NCBI RefSeq assembly: GCF_900099815.1
Contig: NZ_FNCW01000013.1
Coordinates: 19,335 to 83,334, forward strand
Length of the DNA: 64,000 nucleotides
Direction: 5' to 3'
Source: Psychroflexus sediminis
Lineage (GTDB): Bacteria > Bacteroidota > Bacteroidia > Flavobacteriales > Flavobacteriaceae
Below are positions 27,032-38,282 of the stretch, piece by piece. A program made the position numbers and the translations under genes. Numbering within the stretch: the first letter of the stretch is position 1; each line of letters begins with the position of its first letter. Under the pieces are notes generated by a model that saw only the letters and a program-made list of their open reading frames with translations, was not told where the DNA came from and made no database searches.

Positions 27032-27829
27032 ATGAAAAAACACAGGCTGTCTCTTATATTAATCCTAATCCTCTTTTCCTGGTCCTGTTCAGAAGAAAAT
27101 GATACTTTTTTGAATTCTGATGCTGATTATTTCCCTCTGGAAGTTGAGAATTCCTGGATTTATGAGAATCGATTAAATCAGAATACTGGAAATTTTCAGG
27201 GTACTGAACTATTATCTATTGACGAAAAGTTTCAAAATAGATATGGTTTCACTCAAACGAGTGATGAACTCGTGGGGATATTCACGAGTATGCTTGCCTC
27301 TGGCAAGGCTTATAAGCAAAATGGAAATCAAAAGATAATTCTTGATGGACAGTTCACAATCGATTTAGAAAATCAGTTATCAACTATAGAAATTCCAATG
27401 CAAGACATTGTCCTTTACGATGCAAATTCATCACTTGGAAATATGATGTCTTCATCTTCCGGGAAATTTCAGCAGAACATCAATGATTTTCCTGTTGATT
27501 TTTCATATAGAATCAACTCCGTACACCAGGGTTTCTCTATTTCAAAGGAGATAAACGGCGTGAATTATGAAGACATCTTTGTTTCAGAAATTCAAGTATA
27601 TCTTTCAGCAAAAGTATTTATTGTTTTTAACGACTTCACCATATTACAAGAACAAGAAATCACAAGTATTACAAACTACTACGCCAAAGATATAGGGCTT
27701 ATTTTTAGTGATGTTAGAACAGATATCATCTTTGAGGATATTCCGGAACAATTGGAAATTGACATTCCTGATGTAAATTTTAATTCTACCCAAGAATTGG
27801 AAAGCTACTTATTAAACCCGAGTTCATAG
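27032..27829 (+). CDS. Lipoprotein of unknown function
   Basis: 265 residues. Lipoprotein signal MKKHRLSLILILILFSWSC with cysteine at 19, then acidic residues (SEENDTF), which in Bacteroidota often favour export to the surface. The mature part looks like a beta-rich fold: YFPLEVENSWIYENRLN is typical of family-unknown outer-membrane lipoproteins. I recognise no catalytic motif. The gene begins 30 bases after the phosphoesterase gene and its last 6 bases overlap the convergent FAD dehydrogenase. Confidence 0.7.
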   Translation: MKKHRLSLILILILFSWSCSEENDTFLNSDADYFPLEVENSWIYENRLNQNTGNFQGTELLSIDEKFQNRYGFTQTSDELVGIFTSMLASGKAYKQNGNQKIILDGQFTIDLENQLSTIEIPMQDIVLYDANSSLGNMMSSSSGKFQQNINDFPVDFSYRINSVHQGFSISKEINGVNYEDIFVSEIQVYLSAKVFIVFNDFTILQEQEITSITNYYAKDIGLIFSDVRTDIIFEDIPEQLEIDIPDVNFNSTQELESYLLNPSS

Positions 27830-30745
27830 TACATACTTATTCAATATGGAGACTGGATGAAGGGCTTCTTTTTCAGTTCCGTCTTTTATTTGATGCCTGC
27901 AGCTGGTTCCGTTTGCAGAAATAAGAGCATTTGATTTTCTTACCGCAGGTAATAAAATCAGTTCTCCAATATCCTGGCTGACTTTGTAGTGCTCTTTTTC
28001 ATAACCAAAGCTTCCAGCCATACCACAGCAGCCAGAGGGGATTAAAGTAACTTTAAAGTTTTTTGGTAAATTCAACAGATTAAACGTATGAATTTGATTG
28101 GATAAAGCCTTTTGATAACAATGGTTATGAATTTTTATTTCTTTCTTCTCTTCAGAAAATTGCTCTGATTTCAGATTCCCTGATTGTATTTCAGCATTGA
28201 GAAATTCCTCAATCAAAAACACATGCTTAGAAAGTTGTTCTGCTGAAGTTTTATCTGTAGCCAATTTTAAATATTCATCTCTGAAGCTTAAAATTGACGA
28301 AGGTTCTATGCCCAATAATGGTGATTCTTTTGAAATTTTAGTTGAAAAAACAGCTATATTTTTATCTACAAATTTTTGAGCTTCGTCTAACAGTCCTTTA
28401 GAGAAATAAGCCCTTCCACTCTCTTCATGACGAAGAACTTTTATCTCATAACCAAGTTTGGTTAATAATTCTATAGCATCAATCCCAATTTCAACATCCA
28501 AATAATTCGTGAATTCATCAATAAACAGATAGACTGTTTTCTTTTTCTCTCCGATTGATTTCAATGAAATCAAGCCGCTATCGATTTTTTTTCTTAGGGA
28601 TTGCGCACTTAATTTAGGTAAACTTCTCTCTTTAGCAATTCCTGCAATTTGCTTTATAAAACGAGAGGTAAGTGTATTTGTATTCAACCAATTATAAATT
28701 GGGGCGACCGGGGAAGCTAACTTATTGATCATGTTGTTTTTTGCAAAAACTTTAGTTCTCAATTCAGTTCCATTAGCCTTTTGATACTGATAAAGAAATT
28801 CTGTTTTGAAAGCACCAACATCTACATTACTGGGACACTCATTTTTGCAAGCCTTACAGCTAATGCAGAGGTCAAAAATTTCCTTCAGATTTTCATCATC
28901 AAAGGCATTTTTATCCTTGTGTTTTTGAGTAAGCACTTCCCTAAGTAAATTAGCCCTTGCCCGAGTGGTATCCTTTTCGTTTTTAGTCGCCTGGTAACTC
29001 GGACACATCCCCCCTTCAAATTCGTGAGATTTTCTACAATCTCCACTTCCATTACATTGCTCTGCAGCCCTGAGAATTCCAAGATTTTTGGAGAAATCTA
29101 GTTTGGTAGAAATATTTGGTTCATCTCTGTCTACTTCATACCTTAAATCGGAATCAATTGGCTTTGGATTGACAATTTTACCGGGATTAAAAAGCTTATT
29201 GGGGTCGAATACATGCTTGATTTCTTTAAAAATCTCGTAACATTTCTCACCGACTACCAACTCTGTAAAAGGGGCTCTCACTCTGCCATCACCATGTTCA
29301 CCACTTAAAGCACCGCCATAGGATTTTACCAGATGAGCAACATCTGAAGAAATATTTGAAAATTCCTCAACACCTTGAGAAGTTTTGAGATTCAAGATTG
29401 GTCTTAAATGCAATTCTCCAGCGCCAGCATGAGCATAATACACTGCTTTTTGGGCATAAGATTCCATGATTTTGGAAAAATCTGAGATATAATGGGGTAA
29501 ATCTTCAATAGCAACCGACGTATCTTCAATACAGGCTACAGCCTTTTCATCGCCTTTCAGATTTCCTAAAAGACCAAGACCGGCTTTTCTCAACTCTACT
29601 GCAAGATCGATTTCTCCATCTTTTAATACAGGAAAAGCATAAGCTTTGGTTGAACTCTTTAAATCATGAAGAAGATTCTTGACTTGATTTTTCAAGTCTT
29701 CCAATGAATTTGATCTGAGTTCAAGCATCAATATAGCTTCGGGGTCTTCTTCAATAAAAAACCTATGCCCTTGATATTTCATACTGTCTTTGGTACAATC
29801 CAAAATAGTTTTGTCCATCATTTCACAGGTGAAGAGGTCATGGGCTAATGACATCTCTACAGATTCCAAACAGTCTGAAATGCTTTTGAAATGAGCTGCT
29901 AGCATCGCTGAATGCTGTGGCTGAACATCATCTAATTTCATCTCCAGCTCTGTAGCTATGAATAAAGTCCCTTCGCTTCCACACAAAAGTTTATTGAGAT
30001 TGAAATAAGGATTGGAATCGGTTTTAAAAAAGGAAGAATTATAGAGTTCATCAATGGAATATCCAGTATTCCTTCTATGAATAGAGGGTTTTGGAAAGCC
30101 GGTTTCAATAAGATTTTCGATATTATCTTGTTGAAATAGTGTGTTGAAGTACGTATAGATTTCACCTTCAAGAGTATTCAATTCCAGTTTTTGTTGAAAC
30201 TCCGCTTTGGTAAGGGGTTTAACTTCAATAAAACTTCCATCTGAAAGAAAACCTTTTGAAGAAATAACTTTATCTCTGGTCACCCCATATTTGATAGATG
30301 TTGTTCCTGAAGAATTATTTCCAAACATTCCGCCAAGGTTACACCTATTACTTGTGGAAGTATTAGGTCCAAAAAATAACTGATAGGGCTTCAGCTTTTT
30401 ATTAAGTGCATCTCTTACAATTCCAGGCTGCAATCGAATCGTTTTATGATTGGAATCAAACTCTATTTCATTTGTAAAATGCCTGCTCAAATCCAACACC
30501 ATTCCATCTGTAACACATTGCCCAGCCAAAGAGGTTCCGGCCGCTCTTGGAGTTATCGAAAGTTGATGTTTGTATGTGAATTCAATTATTTTTTTAAGGT
30601 CAGAAATGCTCTTGGGATAAACGACAGCTACAGGAATTTCCCTATAAACCGATGCATCGGTTGCATAAATTAATTTATGTAATTCATCTATATAAAGCTG
30701 ACCGTCTAAGGAGGTTGACAGAACTTTGAAAAGTGAGTTTTGCAT
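27824..30745 (-). CDS. Large FAD/Fe-S dehydrogenase (YdiJ-like, D-2-hydroxyacid type)
   Basis: 973 residues from ATG 30745; the frame runs to 30802 without better evidence. Domains: an FAD-binding PCMH part (PVAVVYPKSISDLKKII, then TPRAAGTSLAGQC and FGNNSSGT), an FAD-oxidase C part with GEHGDGRVRAPF, then two cluster motifs (CNGSGDC followed by MCPSY, and CISCKACKNECP), and a CCG-type domain at the end (HNHCYQK, PSGCCGMAG). This is the architecture of E. coli YdiJ and related D-2-hydroxyglutarate or D-lactate dehydrogenases, which pass electrons to the quinone pool. The exact substrate is not clear. Confidence 0.82.
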   Translation of the reverse strand: MQNSLFKVLSTSLDGQLYIDELHKLIYATDASVYREIPVAVVYPKSISDLKKIIEFTYKHQLSITPRAAGTSLAGQCVTDGMVLDLSRHFTNEIEFDSNHKTIRLQPGIVRDALNKKLKPYQLFFGPNTSTSNRCNLGGMFGNNSSGTTSIKYGVTRDKVISSKGFLSDGSFIEVKPLTKAEFQQKLELNTLEGEIYTYFNTLFQQDNIENLIETGFPKPSIHRRNTGYSIDELYNSSFFKTDSNPYFNLNKLLCGSEGTLFIATELEMKLDDVQPQHSAMLAAHFKSISDCLESVEMSLAHDLFTCEMMDKTILDCTKDSMKYQGHRFFIEEDPEAILMLELRSNSLEDLKNQVKNLLHDLKSSTKAYAFPVLKDGEIDLAVELRKAGLGLLGNLKGDEKAVACIEDTSVAIEDLPHYISDFSKIMESYAQKAVYYAHAGAGELHLRPILNLKTSQGVEEFSNISSDVAHLVKSYGGALSGEHGDGRVRAPFTELVVGEKCYEIFKEIKHVFDPNKLFNPGKIVNPKPIDSDLRYEVDRDEPNISTKLDFSKNLGILRAAEQCNGSGDCRKSHEFEGGMCPSYQATKNEKDTTRARANLLREVLTQKHKDKNAFDDENLKEIFDLCISCKACKNECPSNVDVGAFKTEFLYQYQKANGTELRTKVFAKNNMINKLASPVAPIYNWLNTNTLTSRFIKQIAGIAKERSLPKLSAQSLRKKIDSGLISLKSIGEKKKTVYLFIDEFTNYLDVEIGIDAIELLTKLGYEIKVLRHEESGRAYFSKGLLDEAQKFVDKNIAVFSTKISKESPLLGIEPSSILSFRDEYLKLATDKTSAEQLSKHVFLIEEFLNAEIQSGNLKSEQFSEEKKEIKIHNHCYQKALSNQIHTFNLLNLPKNFKVTLIPSGCCGMAGSFGYEKEHYKVSQDIGELILLPAVRKSNALISANGTSCRHQIKDGTEKEALHPVSILNKYVL

Positions 30746-31023
30746 TGGTCTGGTATTCAAATTCAAAAATAATATAGAAGCCTTTATATTAAATGTAAAC
30801 AAACGATAATATTAAAAATAAAAATATCAAGAATCTTTGTTTAAGTTCTTATTTCAACTTTGTAACCAAAACTTAAATAAGTTAGATTAAAATTAAAATT
30901 TTGAAAAACCTTAAATGAATTGGTTTAATTTCTTAAATTTATAGAGTGAGTCTGATTTAGAGTTGGGCTTGATTACAAAACTTTTGTAGTCTAAAATAAA
31001 TACACATTCAAAATTTATAATTT

Positions 31024-31326
31024 ATGGACATTAATTTCAATTACGTACACGTTACAGCAAGCGAGAGACTCGAAGAATTAGTCACCAAAAAACTTGAAAA
31101 GCTTGAAAAAAGATACGATTGGATCGTGAGAAGCGAAGTGTTTTTCAAAACTGAAAATACGTCTAGCCCAGAAACTGGCATGATTTGCGAAATCAAATTA
31201 AGTGCTCCAGGACAAAATGTTTTTGCTTCTTCCAACGAGAAAGCCTTTGAACTGGCTATCACAAATACAGTTGAAGATATCAAAAGACAACTTCAAAAGA
31301 AGAAAGAAAAAATGTCAACACGCTAA
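31024..31326 (+). CDS. hpf: Short ribosome hibernation promoting factor
   Basis: 100 residues: MDINFNYVHVTASERLEELV, then KLEKLEKRYDW and VRSEVFFKTEN, ending in a lysine-rich helix (RQLQKKKEKMS). This is the RaiA/YfiA fold, beta-alpha-beta-beta-beta-alpha; the C-terminal dimerisation domain of long HPF is missing, so it is the short form. In the cell it sits in the 30S decoding centre of stationary ribosomes. The 278 bases before it contain no other gene I can support. A perfect terminator hairpin follows. Confidence 0.9.
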   Translation: MDINFNYVHVTASERLEELVTKKLEKLEKRYDWIVRSEVFFKTENTSSPETGMICEIKLSAPGQNVFASSNEKAFELAITNTVEDIKRQLQKKKEKMSTR

Positions 31327-31344
31327 TTGCAGATTTGACAAAAC

Positions 31345-31376
31345 TAAAAAGCCAAGTATTAATACTTGGCTTTTTT
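31345..31376. terminator. Bidirectional terminator between hpf and the TPR gene
   Basis: AAAAGCCAAGTATT at 31347-31360 directly followed by its complement AATACTTGGCTTTT, then TT. Fourteen or more pairs, with the central bases forming the loop; U-rich in both directions. Confidence 0.85.
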
Positions 31377-31394
31377 ATTATGAAAAAAATTAAA

Positions 31395-32666
31395 TTATTC
31401 TTTTAAAGCATTAATTTTCTCCTGAAGCTCTTTAGCTTCTTCATTCATTCCCAATTGATAATAAATGTTTAATTTGGTCTGTAAAGCATCTATGTTATCA
31501 GGATCCAAATCAGTAGCTTTTTCTAAATAAGGCAAAGCTTCCTCATAGAATTTTTTCTTTTTCTCATTCAATTCTTGATACTTTTTATTATCTGCTCTAG
31601 AATTTCCAAGCTTATTCATTTGCTCAACTATGGCTCTTTCTTCACTTAAAGTCATTGCCGCTAAGTTTATATAAGCGTTTACCATGTCAGGATTAAGCTC
31701 AATTGCTTGTTTGTAATATTCTTCGGCAGATTCTTTATCACCAAGTTGCTCAGATGCAACACCAAGATTATAGTATAATGATGGATTCTCTGGATCCATT
31801 TCTACCACTTCTTTCATCACCTCATCGTATTTATCAACCCTTCCTAATTTATAGTACAAATCAGCTTCAGCTTGTTTAATACTGATATCTTCAGGATTTT
31901 CTTCTTTCGCTTTTTCAATAGCTATAAGGGCTTTTTCTGGCTCGTCTTGCTGAATGTAAATCAAGGTAACATTCTTTGCAATTTCACCTGTAACACTCGG
32001 TGTTTTCTTTTGGGTTGGATCAGAATACTCTCCTGTTTTTACAGCGATATCTCTCATGTTTTTAGATTCGAAAATTTCTTCCTCCCCAGTTTCTTTACTG
32101 ACTGCTACGAATTGAACAGATGAACCGTCATAATTCATATCCAATAGTTTATTATAATGCTCAAGTGCTGTATCATATAACTGGCCATTTACAGCTGCAG
32201 AAGCGGCATAATACAACATAACTGTATCGTTCTTATTAAGCTTGTAGGTTTTGTAAAGCAACTTCTCAGCCATGTCAAAATTGCCTTCATTTTGACTGTC
32301 TATGGCAGATTGAACCATGGTCTGTCTTAAGTTGGCTTTGTAATTTAAAGCTTCCTCATTATCCTCTTCCATTTCGAGAATCTTATTTAAAGACTCCAGT
32401 GATTCGTTGATATTTTCCAACATTTTTTCACCAGATTGCTTCTCAGCCATGTTTCCAAGGGCTTTAGCATTGGCTAAATGGTAACGAATCACCCATTTAT
32501 CTTTTTCCTCTGCTATCTGAGGTTTTGCTTTGTTCAATTCTGTTAAAGCTTCTTTATACTTTCCCTCTTCAATAGCGTCCTCTGCGTCTCTAATTTCACT
32601 TCGCTGTGAAAATCCTAAACTTATTGAACCTATGATTAGGGTTAATGCTAAAATTGACTTTTTCAT
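31395..32666 (-). CDS. Exported tetratricopeptide repeat protein
   Basis: 423 residues with a signal peptide (MKKSILALTLIIGSISLGFS). TPR units can be seen throughout, e.g. AIEEGKYKEALTELNKAKP, AEKLLYKTYKLNKNDTVML, EKALIAIEKAKEENPEDISI, PSLYYNLGVASEQLGDKESA, EEALPYLEKATDLDPDNI. Likely a periplasmic scaffold; partners unknown. It lies 34 bases downstream of gyrA on the same strand and may be cotranscribed with it. TPR domains by themselves do not reveal a function. Confidence 0.85.
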   Translation of the reverse strand: MKKSILALTLIIGSISLGFSQRSEIRDAEDAIEEGKYKEALTELNKAKPQIAEEKDKWVIRYHLANAKALGNMAEKQSGEKMLENINESLESLNKILEMEEDNEEALNYKANLRQTMVQSAIDSQNEGNFDMAEKLLYKTYKLNKNDTVMLYYAASAAVNGQLYDTALEHYNKLLDMNYDGSSVQFVAVSKETGEEEIFESKNMRDIAVKTGEYSDPTQKKTPSVTGEIAKNVTLIYIQQDEPEKALIAIEKAKEENPEDISIKQAEADLYYKLGRVDKYDEVMKEVVEMDPENPSLYYNLGVASEQLGDKESAEEYYKQAIELNPDMVNAYINLAAMTLSEERAIVEQMNKLGNSRADNKKYQELNEKKKKFYEEALPYLEKATDLDPDNIDALQTKLNIYYQLGMNEEAKELQEKINALKE

Positions 32667-32700
32667 GTTTTATTCTATTTATTGAATTTAGTTATTAATA

Positions 32701-35223
32701 TTATTCGTTTGGTACTTCATTATCAGCTTCAGGTAACTCCGTCGTTGCTTCTGAATCGTCTTCATCTTCATTAACTATTTTGGCTACAGCTGCGATTTCG
32801 TCATCACCTTTAAGAGAGATGAGTCTCACCCCTTGGGTAGATCTTCCCATAGTTCTTATATCAGATACTGACATTCTGATGGCGACACCAGATTTTTTGA
32901 TAATCATTAAATCATCTTCATCATGAACTGTTTTAAGAGCTACCAATTGTCCGGTTTTTTCTGAAATAGAAATGGTTTTGACTCCTTTCCCTCCTCGGTT
33001 GGTAATTCTGTAAACCGGCTCTCCATCTTCATCGTCGATAAAGGTTCTCTTGCCATAACCTTTTTCAGAAACTACTAAAACGGTTTCATCTTGTGGATCT
33101 TTTACACAAATCATGCCAATCACTTCATCCTGTTCTGAAGCCAGGGTAACCCCCTTAACGCCAGCAGCTCCTCGTCCCATTGGTCGAATGTGCTTTTCTT
33201 CAAACCTTAAAGCTTTACCGCTTTTTAAGCCTAACATGACTTGATTTTCACCATCTGTGAGCACAGCAGAAAGCAATTCATCGCCTTCTTTAATAGAGAT
33301 GGCATTGATACCATTGACCCTTGGTCTGGAATATTGTTCTAAGACAGTTTTCTTAACCTGGCCTTTTTTTGTTGCCATCAATACGTAATGGTTATTGATA
33401 TACTCTTCGTCGGAAAGATTTTCAACCAGAATAAAGGCATTGATTCTATCATCAGGATCCAGGTTCATCAGGTTTTGAATAGCTCGACCTTTGCTGGTTT
33501 TACTTCCTTCCGGAATTTCGAAAACCCGCATCCAGAAACATTTTCCTTTTTGCGTAAAAAATAAAATATACTGGTGATTGGTTCCTGAGAATATATATTC
33601 TAAAAAGTCTTCGTCTCTTGTTGTCGACGCTTTTTGACCAACACCTCCTCTATTTTGAGTTTTATATTCTTTAAGAGCCGTTCTTTTGATGTAACCTGCG
33701 TGAGAAATGGTTAAGACTACACTTTCGTTTGGAATCATGTCTTCCATGCTAAAATCACCACCAATCATGTTGATTTCAGAACGGCGTTCATCTCCATATT
33801 TTTCTCTTATCTCAGCAAGCTCCTCTTTTATGATCTCCATTCTACGAGGTTCATTGGCAAGAATGTCTTTTAAGTCCTCGATAGTTTTCATCAACTCGTC
33901 ATACTCCGTTCTTAACTTATCCTGTTCAAGACCTGTAAGCTGTCTCAGGCGCATCTCCACAATTGCCTTGGCTTGAGTTTCTGAAAGCTCAAAACGCTCG
34001 ATCAGTTTTTCTCTGGCTTCTTCAGCATTTTGTGAACCTCTTATAAGCGCAATGACTTCATCAATATGATCTGAAGCAATAATTAAACCTTCCAGAATAT
34101 GGGCTCTCTCCTCTGCCTTTCTCAGTAAGTATTTTGTACGTCTAATGACAACTTCATGTCTATGCTCGACAAAATTGTAAATGATGTCTTTAAGATTGAG
34201 CATTTGAGGTCGGCCTTTGACAAGTGCAATATTATTAACACTAAATGTAGATTGAAGCGCTGTATGTTTATATAAGGTATTTAAAACTACATTGGGCAAA
34301 GCATCTTTTTTCAAAATATAAACGATACGCATACCATTTCTATCCGATTCGTCTCGAATAAGAGAAATGCCTTCAATTTTTTTATCATTGACCAAATCAG
34401 CAGTCTTTTTAATCATATCTGCTTTGTTGACTTGGTATGGAATTTCAGTGACTACGATACATTCTTTACCCTTTACTTCTTCAATTTCAGCTTTAGCACG
34501 CATGACAATTCTTCCGCGACCTGTCATAAAGGCATCTTTCACTCCTTCATACCCATAAATAATACCTCCTGTTGGAAAATCCGGAGCTTTTATATAGGTC
34601 ATGAGTTCTTCTATCTCAATATCTCTATTGTCGATATAAGCGTTAACGCCATCAACGACTTCAGTTAAGTTATGCGGTGGCATATTGGTAGCCATACCTA
34701 CGGCAATACCGCTGGCACCATTCACCAATAAATTTGGAACTCGAGTTGGAAGGACTGTAGGTTCCTCCAGGGTATCGTCAAAATTTAAAGCAAAATCAAC
34801 CGTTTCTTTATCGATATCAGCCAGCATTTCTTCGCTGATCTTTCGCATCCTTGCCTCCGTATACCTCATAGCCGCCGGACTATCTCCATCTACGGAACCG
34901 AAGTTACCCTGACCGTCCACCAGTTGGTAGCGCATACTCCATTCCTGAGCCATTCTTACCATGGCATCATAAACAGAAGTATCACCATGCGGGTGATATT
35001 TACCTAATACTTCACCAACAATTCTTGCTGATTTTTTATGAGATTTGTTAGAAAAGATGCCGAGTTCCTGCAATCCAAAAAGAACTCTTCTATGCACAGG
35101 TTTCAAGCCATCTCTCACATCCGGAAGTGCTCTAGAAACAATAACAGACATCGAATAATCGATGTAAGCTGTTTTCATCTCATCTTCAATATTAATTGGT
35201 ATTAGCTGTTCACCGTTAGCCAT
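32701..35223 (-). CDS. gyrA: DNA gyrase subunit A
   Basis: 840 residues. N-terminal topoisomerase IIA core with the catalytic tyrosine in [10 protein letters not shown] (Tyr121), and the quinolone-resistance region [18 protein letters not shown]. The C-terminal half has the GyrA beta-pinwheel repeats and the GyrA-box-like segment ([11 protein letters not shown]). Ends in an acidic tail ([18 protein letters not shown]). At the place of E. coli Ser83 there is threonine (Thr82), and Asp86 keeps the acidic partner. Starts with [19 protein letters not shown]. Divergent from clpC. Confidence 0.96.
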   Translation of the reverse strand: MANGEQLIPINIEDEMKTAYIDYSMSVIVSRALPDVRDGLKPVHRRVLFGLQELGIFSNKSHKKSARIVGEVLGKYHPHGDTSVYDAMVRMAQEWSMRYQLVDGQGNFGSVDGDSPAAMRYTEARMRKISEEMLADIDKETVDFALNFDDTLEEPTVLPTRVPNLLVNGASGIAVGMATNMPPHNLTEVVDGVNAYIDNRDIEIEELMTYIKAPDFPTGGIIYGYEGVKDAFMTGRGRIVMRAKAEIEEVKGKECIVVTEIPYQVNKADMIKKTADLVNDKKIEGISLIRDESDRNGMRIVYILKKDALPNVVLNTLYKHTALQSTFSVNNIALVKGRPQMLNLKDIIYNFVEHRHEVVIRRTKYLLRKAEERAHILEGLIIASDHIDEVIALIRGSQNAEEAREKLIERFELSETQAKAIVEMRLRQLTGLEQDKLRTEYDELMKTIEDLKDILANEPRRMEIIKEELAEIREKYGDERRSEINMIGGDFSMEDMIPNESVVLTISHAGYIKRTALKEYKTQNRGGVGQKASTTRDEDFLEYIFSGTNHQYILFFTQKGKCFWMRVFEIPEGSKTSKGRAIQNLMNLDPDDRINAFILVENLSDEEYINNHYVLMATKKGQVKKTVLEQYSRPRVNGINAISIKEGDELLSAVLTDGENQVMLGLKSGKALRFEEKHIRPMGRGAAGVKGVTLASEQDEVIGMICVKDPQDETVLVVSEKGYGKRTFIDDEDGEPVYRITNRGGKGVKTISISEKTGQLVALKTVHDEDDLMIIKKSGVAIRMSVSDIRTMGRSTQGVRLISLKGDDEIAAVAKIVNEDEDDSEATTELPEADNEVPNE

Positions 35224-35277
35224 TTATTTCAATTTAAATTAATATTTAAAAAATTCACAACACAAGTTGCTAATAAG

Positions 35278-35285
35278 CAAATATA
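35278..35285 (-). promoter_or_regulatory. Candidate -7 element for gyrA
   Basis: TATATTTG on the minus strand, an exact TAnnTTTG match 54 bases before the gyrA ATG. No -33 box is clear. Confidence 0.45.
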
Positions 35286-35397
35286 CAAAACCTATCAAAT
35301 CCTTAAAGACCCTTAAACTCTAATTATCACATTTTTTTACAAGGTTTATTTAATAAGATTTTCACTATTGAAATGGTGTATATCAGTATTAAGGTAT

Positions 35398-35405
35398 TAT
35401 TTTTG
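35398..35405 (+). promoter_or_regulatory. Candidate -7 element for clpC
   Basis: TATTTTTG, an exact TAnnTTTG match. It would start transcription near 35412, just past the ATG at 35410, which argues for translation from ATG 35434. The nearest TTG (35368-35370) is 27 bases away, longer than ideal. Confidence 0.42.
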
Positions 35406-35433
35406 AGTAATGTCTAATAAATATTTAAAGACT

Positions 35434-37983
35434 ATGGATGATAATTTCTCACCAAAAGTAAAAGAAGTAATTGCATATAGTAAAGAAGAAGCTTTACGCC
35501 TTGGCCACGATTTTATAGGAACAGAGCATTTGATGCTTGGTTTGCTTCGTGACGGAACGGGGAAGGCTATCAATATACTAGATGCCATGAATGTTGACTT
35601 GGAGCTGTTGAGAAGAAAAGTGGAAATCTTAAATCCTTCAGATCATACGAATACAGATATATCTCAAGAAAAAAAGAATCTACATTTAACAAGACAAGCT
35701 GAAAGGGCACTTAAAACAACTTTTTTAGAAGCTAAGCTTTTTCAAAGCTCTTCTATTAATACCGCACACCTATTATTATGTATTCTCAGGAATGAAAATG
35801 ATCCCACTACCAAACTCTTAAATAAGCTGAAAGTGGATTATGATAATGTAAAAGAGGAGTTTAAAGCCATGATAACACAGGATGGTGATTATTTGGATAC
35901 CCCTACCGATGCGTTTTCTGACGATGCACCAACCTCCGGAGATTCTGGAAGAGAATCGCTGGGTGGATCTGGAAATTCCAAAGGAAAAGCTTCTAAAAAA
36001 TCTAAAACGCCAGTATTGGATAATTTTGGTCGTGACCTTACTGAAATGGCTCAGGAAGGAAAACTGGACCCTGTTGTAGGCCGTGAAAAGGAAATAGAAA
36101 GAGTTTCTCAAATTTTAAGTCGAAGAAAGAAAAACAATCCCCTTCTTATCGGAGAGCCTGGTGTTGGTAAAAGTGCTATTGCTGAAGGTTTAGCTATCAG
36201 AATTATACAACGAAAAGTTTCCAGAATACTTTATGACAAAAGACTGGTTACACTTGATTTGGCTAGCCTAGTAGCAGGAACGAAATACAGAGGACAATTT
36301 GAAGAGCGAATGAAGGCTGTAATGAATGAGCTTGAAAAGAATGACGATATTATTCTTTTTATTGACGAAATTCATACCATCGTAGGTGCCGGAGGAGCTA
36401 CCGGAAGCCTGGATGCAAGTAATATGTTCAAACCTGCTCTTGCCAGAGGGGAAATACAATGTATTGGTGCAACCACACTTGATGAATATAGACAACATAT
36501 AGAAAAAGATGGTGCCCTGGAAAGGAGATTCCAAAAAATCATTGTGGAGCCAACCTCTATAGATGAAACTGTCGAAATACTTCATAATATCAAAGATAAA
36601 TATGAAGATCACCATAACGTGATTTATACAGACGAAGCCATCAGGTCTTGTGTTTCTCTTACCAATAGATATATGACCGATAGATTTCTTCCAGATAAGG
36701 CTATTGATGCGCTAGATGAAGCAGGCAGTCGAGTTCATATCACCAATATCAATGTACCTAAACGTATTTTGGAACTCGAAAAAGAACTTGAAGATATTCG
36801 TGAAGAGAAAAATTCTGTTGTCAAAAAACAGAAATATGAAGAAGCTGCAAAATTAAGAGATGACGAAAAGCGAATTGAAAATGATTTGCAGCAGGCTCAG
36901 GAAGAGTGGGAAAAAGATTCAAAAGAAAACAAAGAAACAGTCACTGAAGATCACATTGCAGATGTTGTTTCTATGATGACGGGGATTCCCGTGAAAAGAA
37001 TTGCCAAAACAGAAGGCAATAAATTAGCTGAATTACCGGAAACCATCAAAAATAAAGTAATTGGTCAAAGTGAAGCAGTGACTAAAATTGTAAAAGCAAT
37101 TCAACGTAATCGTGCTGGGCTTAAAGATCCAAACAGACCTATTGGTTCATTTATATTCTTAGGTCAAACTGGAGTTGGTAAGACACAACTTGCCAAAGTT
37201 CTGGCCAGAGAGTTGTTTGACAACGATGAGGCCTTGATTCGACTTGACATGAGTGAATACATGGAAAAATTTGCGGTTTCAAGATTAATTGGAGCGCCTC
37301 CGGGATACGTAGGATACGAAGAAGGTGGCCAGTTAACTGAAAAAGTGAGACGTAAACCTTATGCAGTCATTTTACTGGATGAGGTCGAAAAAGCGCACCC
37401 AGATGTATTCAATATGCTGCTCCAGGTTTTGGATGATGGTCATTTAACCGATAGTTTGGGACGGAAAGTGGATTTTAGAAATACAATCATCATTATGACC
37501 TCCAACGTAGGAGCAAGAAAACTTAAAGATTTTGGTACCGGAGTTGGTTTTGGAACACAGTCTCAAAAGCAGCAGGAAGACGACAATACCAAAAAGGTAA
37601 TTGAAGGAGCTTTGAAAAAAGCTTTCGCACCGGAATTTCTGAACCGTGTAGATGATGTAGTCATTTTTAATGCTTTAGAACGAGAGGACATCAAAAAAAT
37701 CATCAATATAGAATTAGAGAGACTTTTCTCAAGAATCAAAGATGTAGGATATAATTTTTCTTTAAGTGAATCAGCTAAAGATTTTATTGCCGATAAAGGT
37801 TTTGACAGACAATATGGGGCAAGACCTCTAAACAGAGCTATTCAAAAATACATTGAAGATGCTTTAGCTGAAAAAATCATCAATTCTTCCATTGTTGAGG
37901 GGGACACCCTGTATATGGATTTCGACAAGGAAAAAGATGAACTGGTCATAGACGTCCAGAAAACTGCAGACAAAGAATCCTAA
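35434..37983 (+). CDS. clpC: ClpC-type AAA+ unfoldase
   Basis: 849 residues from ATG 35434; this start gives the family N-terminus [20 protein letters not shown], and a -7 box precedes it. Order: Clp N-domain repeats (1-150), an acidic linker ([20 protein letters not shown]), AAA1 with Walker [10 protein letters not shown], a UVR-like middle helix ([19 protein letters not shown]), AAA2 with GQTGVGKTQ, and a C-terminal D2-small domain. The UVR-like motif marks ClpC rather than ClpA or ClpB. It works with ClpP to degrade proteins. Followed by a hairpin terminator. Confidence 0.94.
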   Translation: MDDNFSPKVKEVIAYSKEEALRLGHDFIGTEHLMLGLLRDGTGKAINILDAMNVDLELLRRKVEILNPSDHTNTDISQEKKNLHLTRQAERALKTTFLEAKLFQSSSINTAHLLLCILRNENDPTTKLLNKLKVDYDNVKEEFKAMITQDGDYLDTPTDAFSDDAPTSGDSGRESLGGSGNSKGKASKKSKTPVLDNFGRDLTEMAQEGKLDPVVGREKEIERVSQILSRRKKNNPLLIGEPGVGKSAIAEGLAIRIIQRKVSRILYDKRLVTLDLASLVAGTKYRGQFEERMKAVMNELEKNDDIILFIDEIHTIVGAGGATGSLDASNMFKPALARGEIQCIGATTLDEYRQHIEKDGALERRFQKIIVEPTSIDETVEILHNIKDKYEDHHNVIYTDEAIRSCVSLTNRYMTDRFLPDKAIDALDEAGSRVHITNINVPKRILELEKELEDIREEKNSVVKKQKYEEAAKLRDDEKRIENDLQQAQEEWEKDSKENKETVTEDHIADVVSMMTGIPVKRIAKTEGNKLAELPETIKNKVIGQSEAVTKIVKAIQRNRAGLKDPNRPIGSFIFLGQTGVGKTQLAKVLARELFDNDEALIRLDMSEYMEKFAVSRLIGAPPGYVGYEEGGQLTEKVRRKPYAVILLDEVEKAHPDVFNMLLQVLDDGHLTDSLGRKVDFRNTIIIMTSNVGARKLKDFGTGVGFGTQSQKQQEDDNTKKVIEGALKKAFAPEFLNRVDDVVIFNALEREDIKKIINIELERLFSRIKDVGYNFSLSESAKDFIADKGFDRQYGARPLNRAIQKYIEDALAEKIINSSIVEGDTLYMDFDKEKDELVIDVQKTADKES

Positions 37984-37998
37984 TGAGATAAGATCGAT

Positions 37999-38025
37999 AA
38001 AAAAACTCCTTAACGGAGTTTTTTT
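37999..38025 (+). terminator. Rho-independent terminator after clpC
   Basis: AAAAAACTCC, loop TTAAC, GGAGTTTTTTT: ten-pair stem including the A/U flank and a seven-U run, 16 bases after the clpC stop. Confidence 0.85.
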
Positions 38026-38058
38026 GTGGCTAATAATTTAGCCGTTTAAAAAAGTTAT

Positions 38059-38205
38059 ATGAAAATTACAAAAATTACCTGGATCTATATAATAGCTGCT
38101 ATTATCACTATATATGGGATTGTAACAGGCCAATTTCTTTTTTTGTTATTCTGCTTTCCATTAGGATTATTCTATTTCAATAAAGACAACAATAAGAAAA
38201 GATAA
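38059..38205 (+). CDS. Small membrane protein (48 residues)
   Basis: Frame from ATG 38059 to TAA 38203-38205 reads MKITKITWIYIIAAIITIYG, a second hydrophobic segment (QFLFLLFCFPLGLFYF) and a basic tail NKDNNKKR. Two membrane helices and a positive C-terminus, so both ends would be cytoplasmic. It sits between the clpC terminator and the Dps group. No homologue known to me. Confidence 0.55.
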   Translation: MKITKITWIYIIAAIITIYGIVTGQFLFLLFCFPLGLFYFNKDNNKKR

Positions 38206-38236
38206 TAGTTAAATAATGATTAAAGCAAACCATTTT

Positions 38237-38268
38237 TTTGACTTAGACTGACTTAAGTTTTACTTTTA
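38237..38268 (+). promoter_or_regulatory. Candidate promoter of the small stress-protein/dps operon
   Basis: TTTG (38237-38240), 20 bases, TACTTTTA (38261-38268; seven of eight defined positions of TAnnTTTG counting the free ones). Transcript start near 38275, eight or so bases before the ATG at 38283. Confidence 0.45.
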
Positions 38269-38282
38269 AAAAAACAGATGTT

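Noticed and set aside
34960..35000. Quinolone-resistance mutation in gyrA
   Set aside because: Threonine at this place is wild type in several taxa; cannot be called from one sequence.
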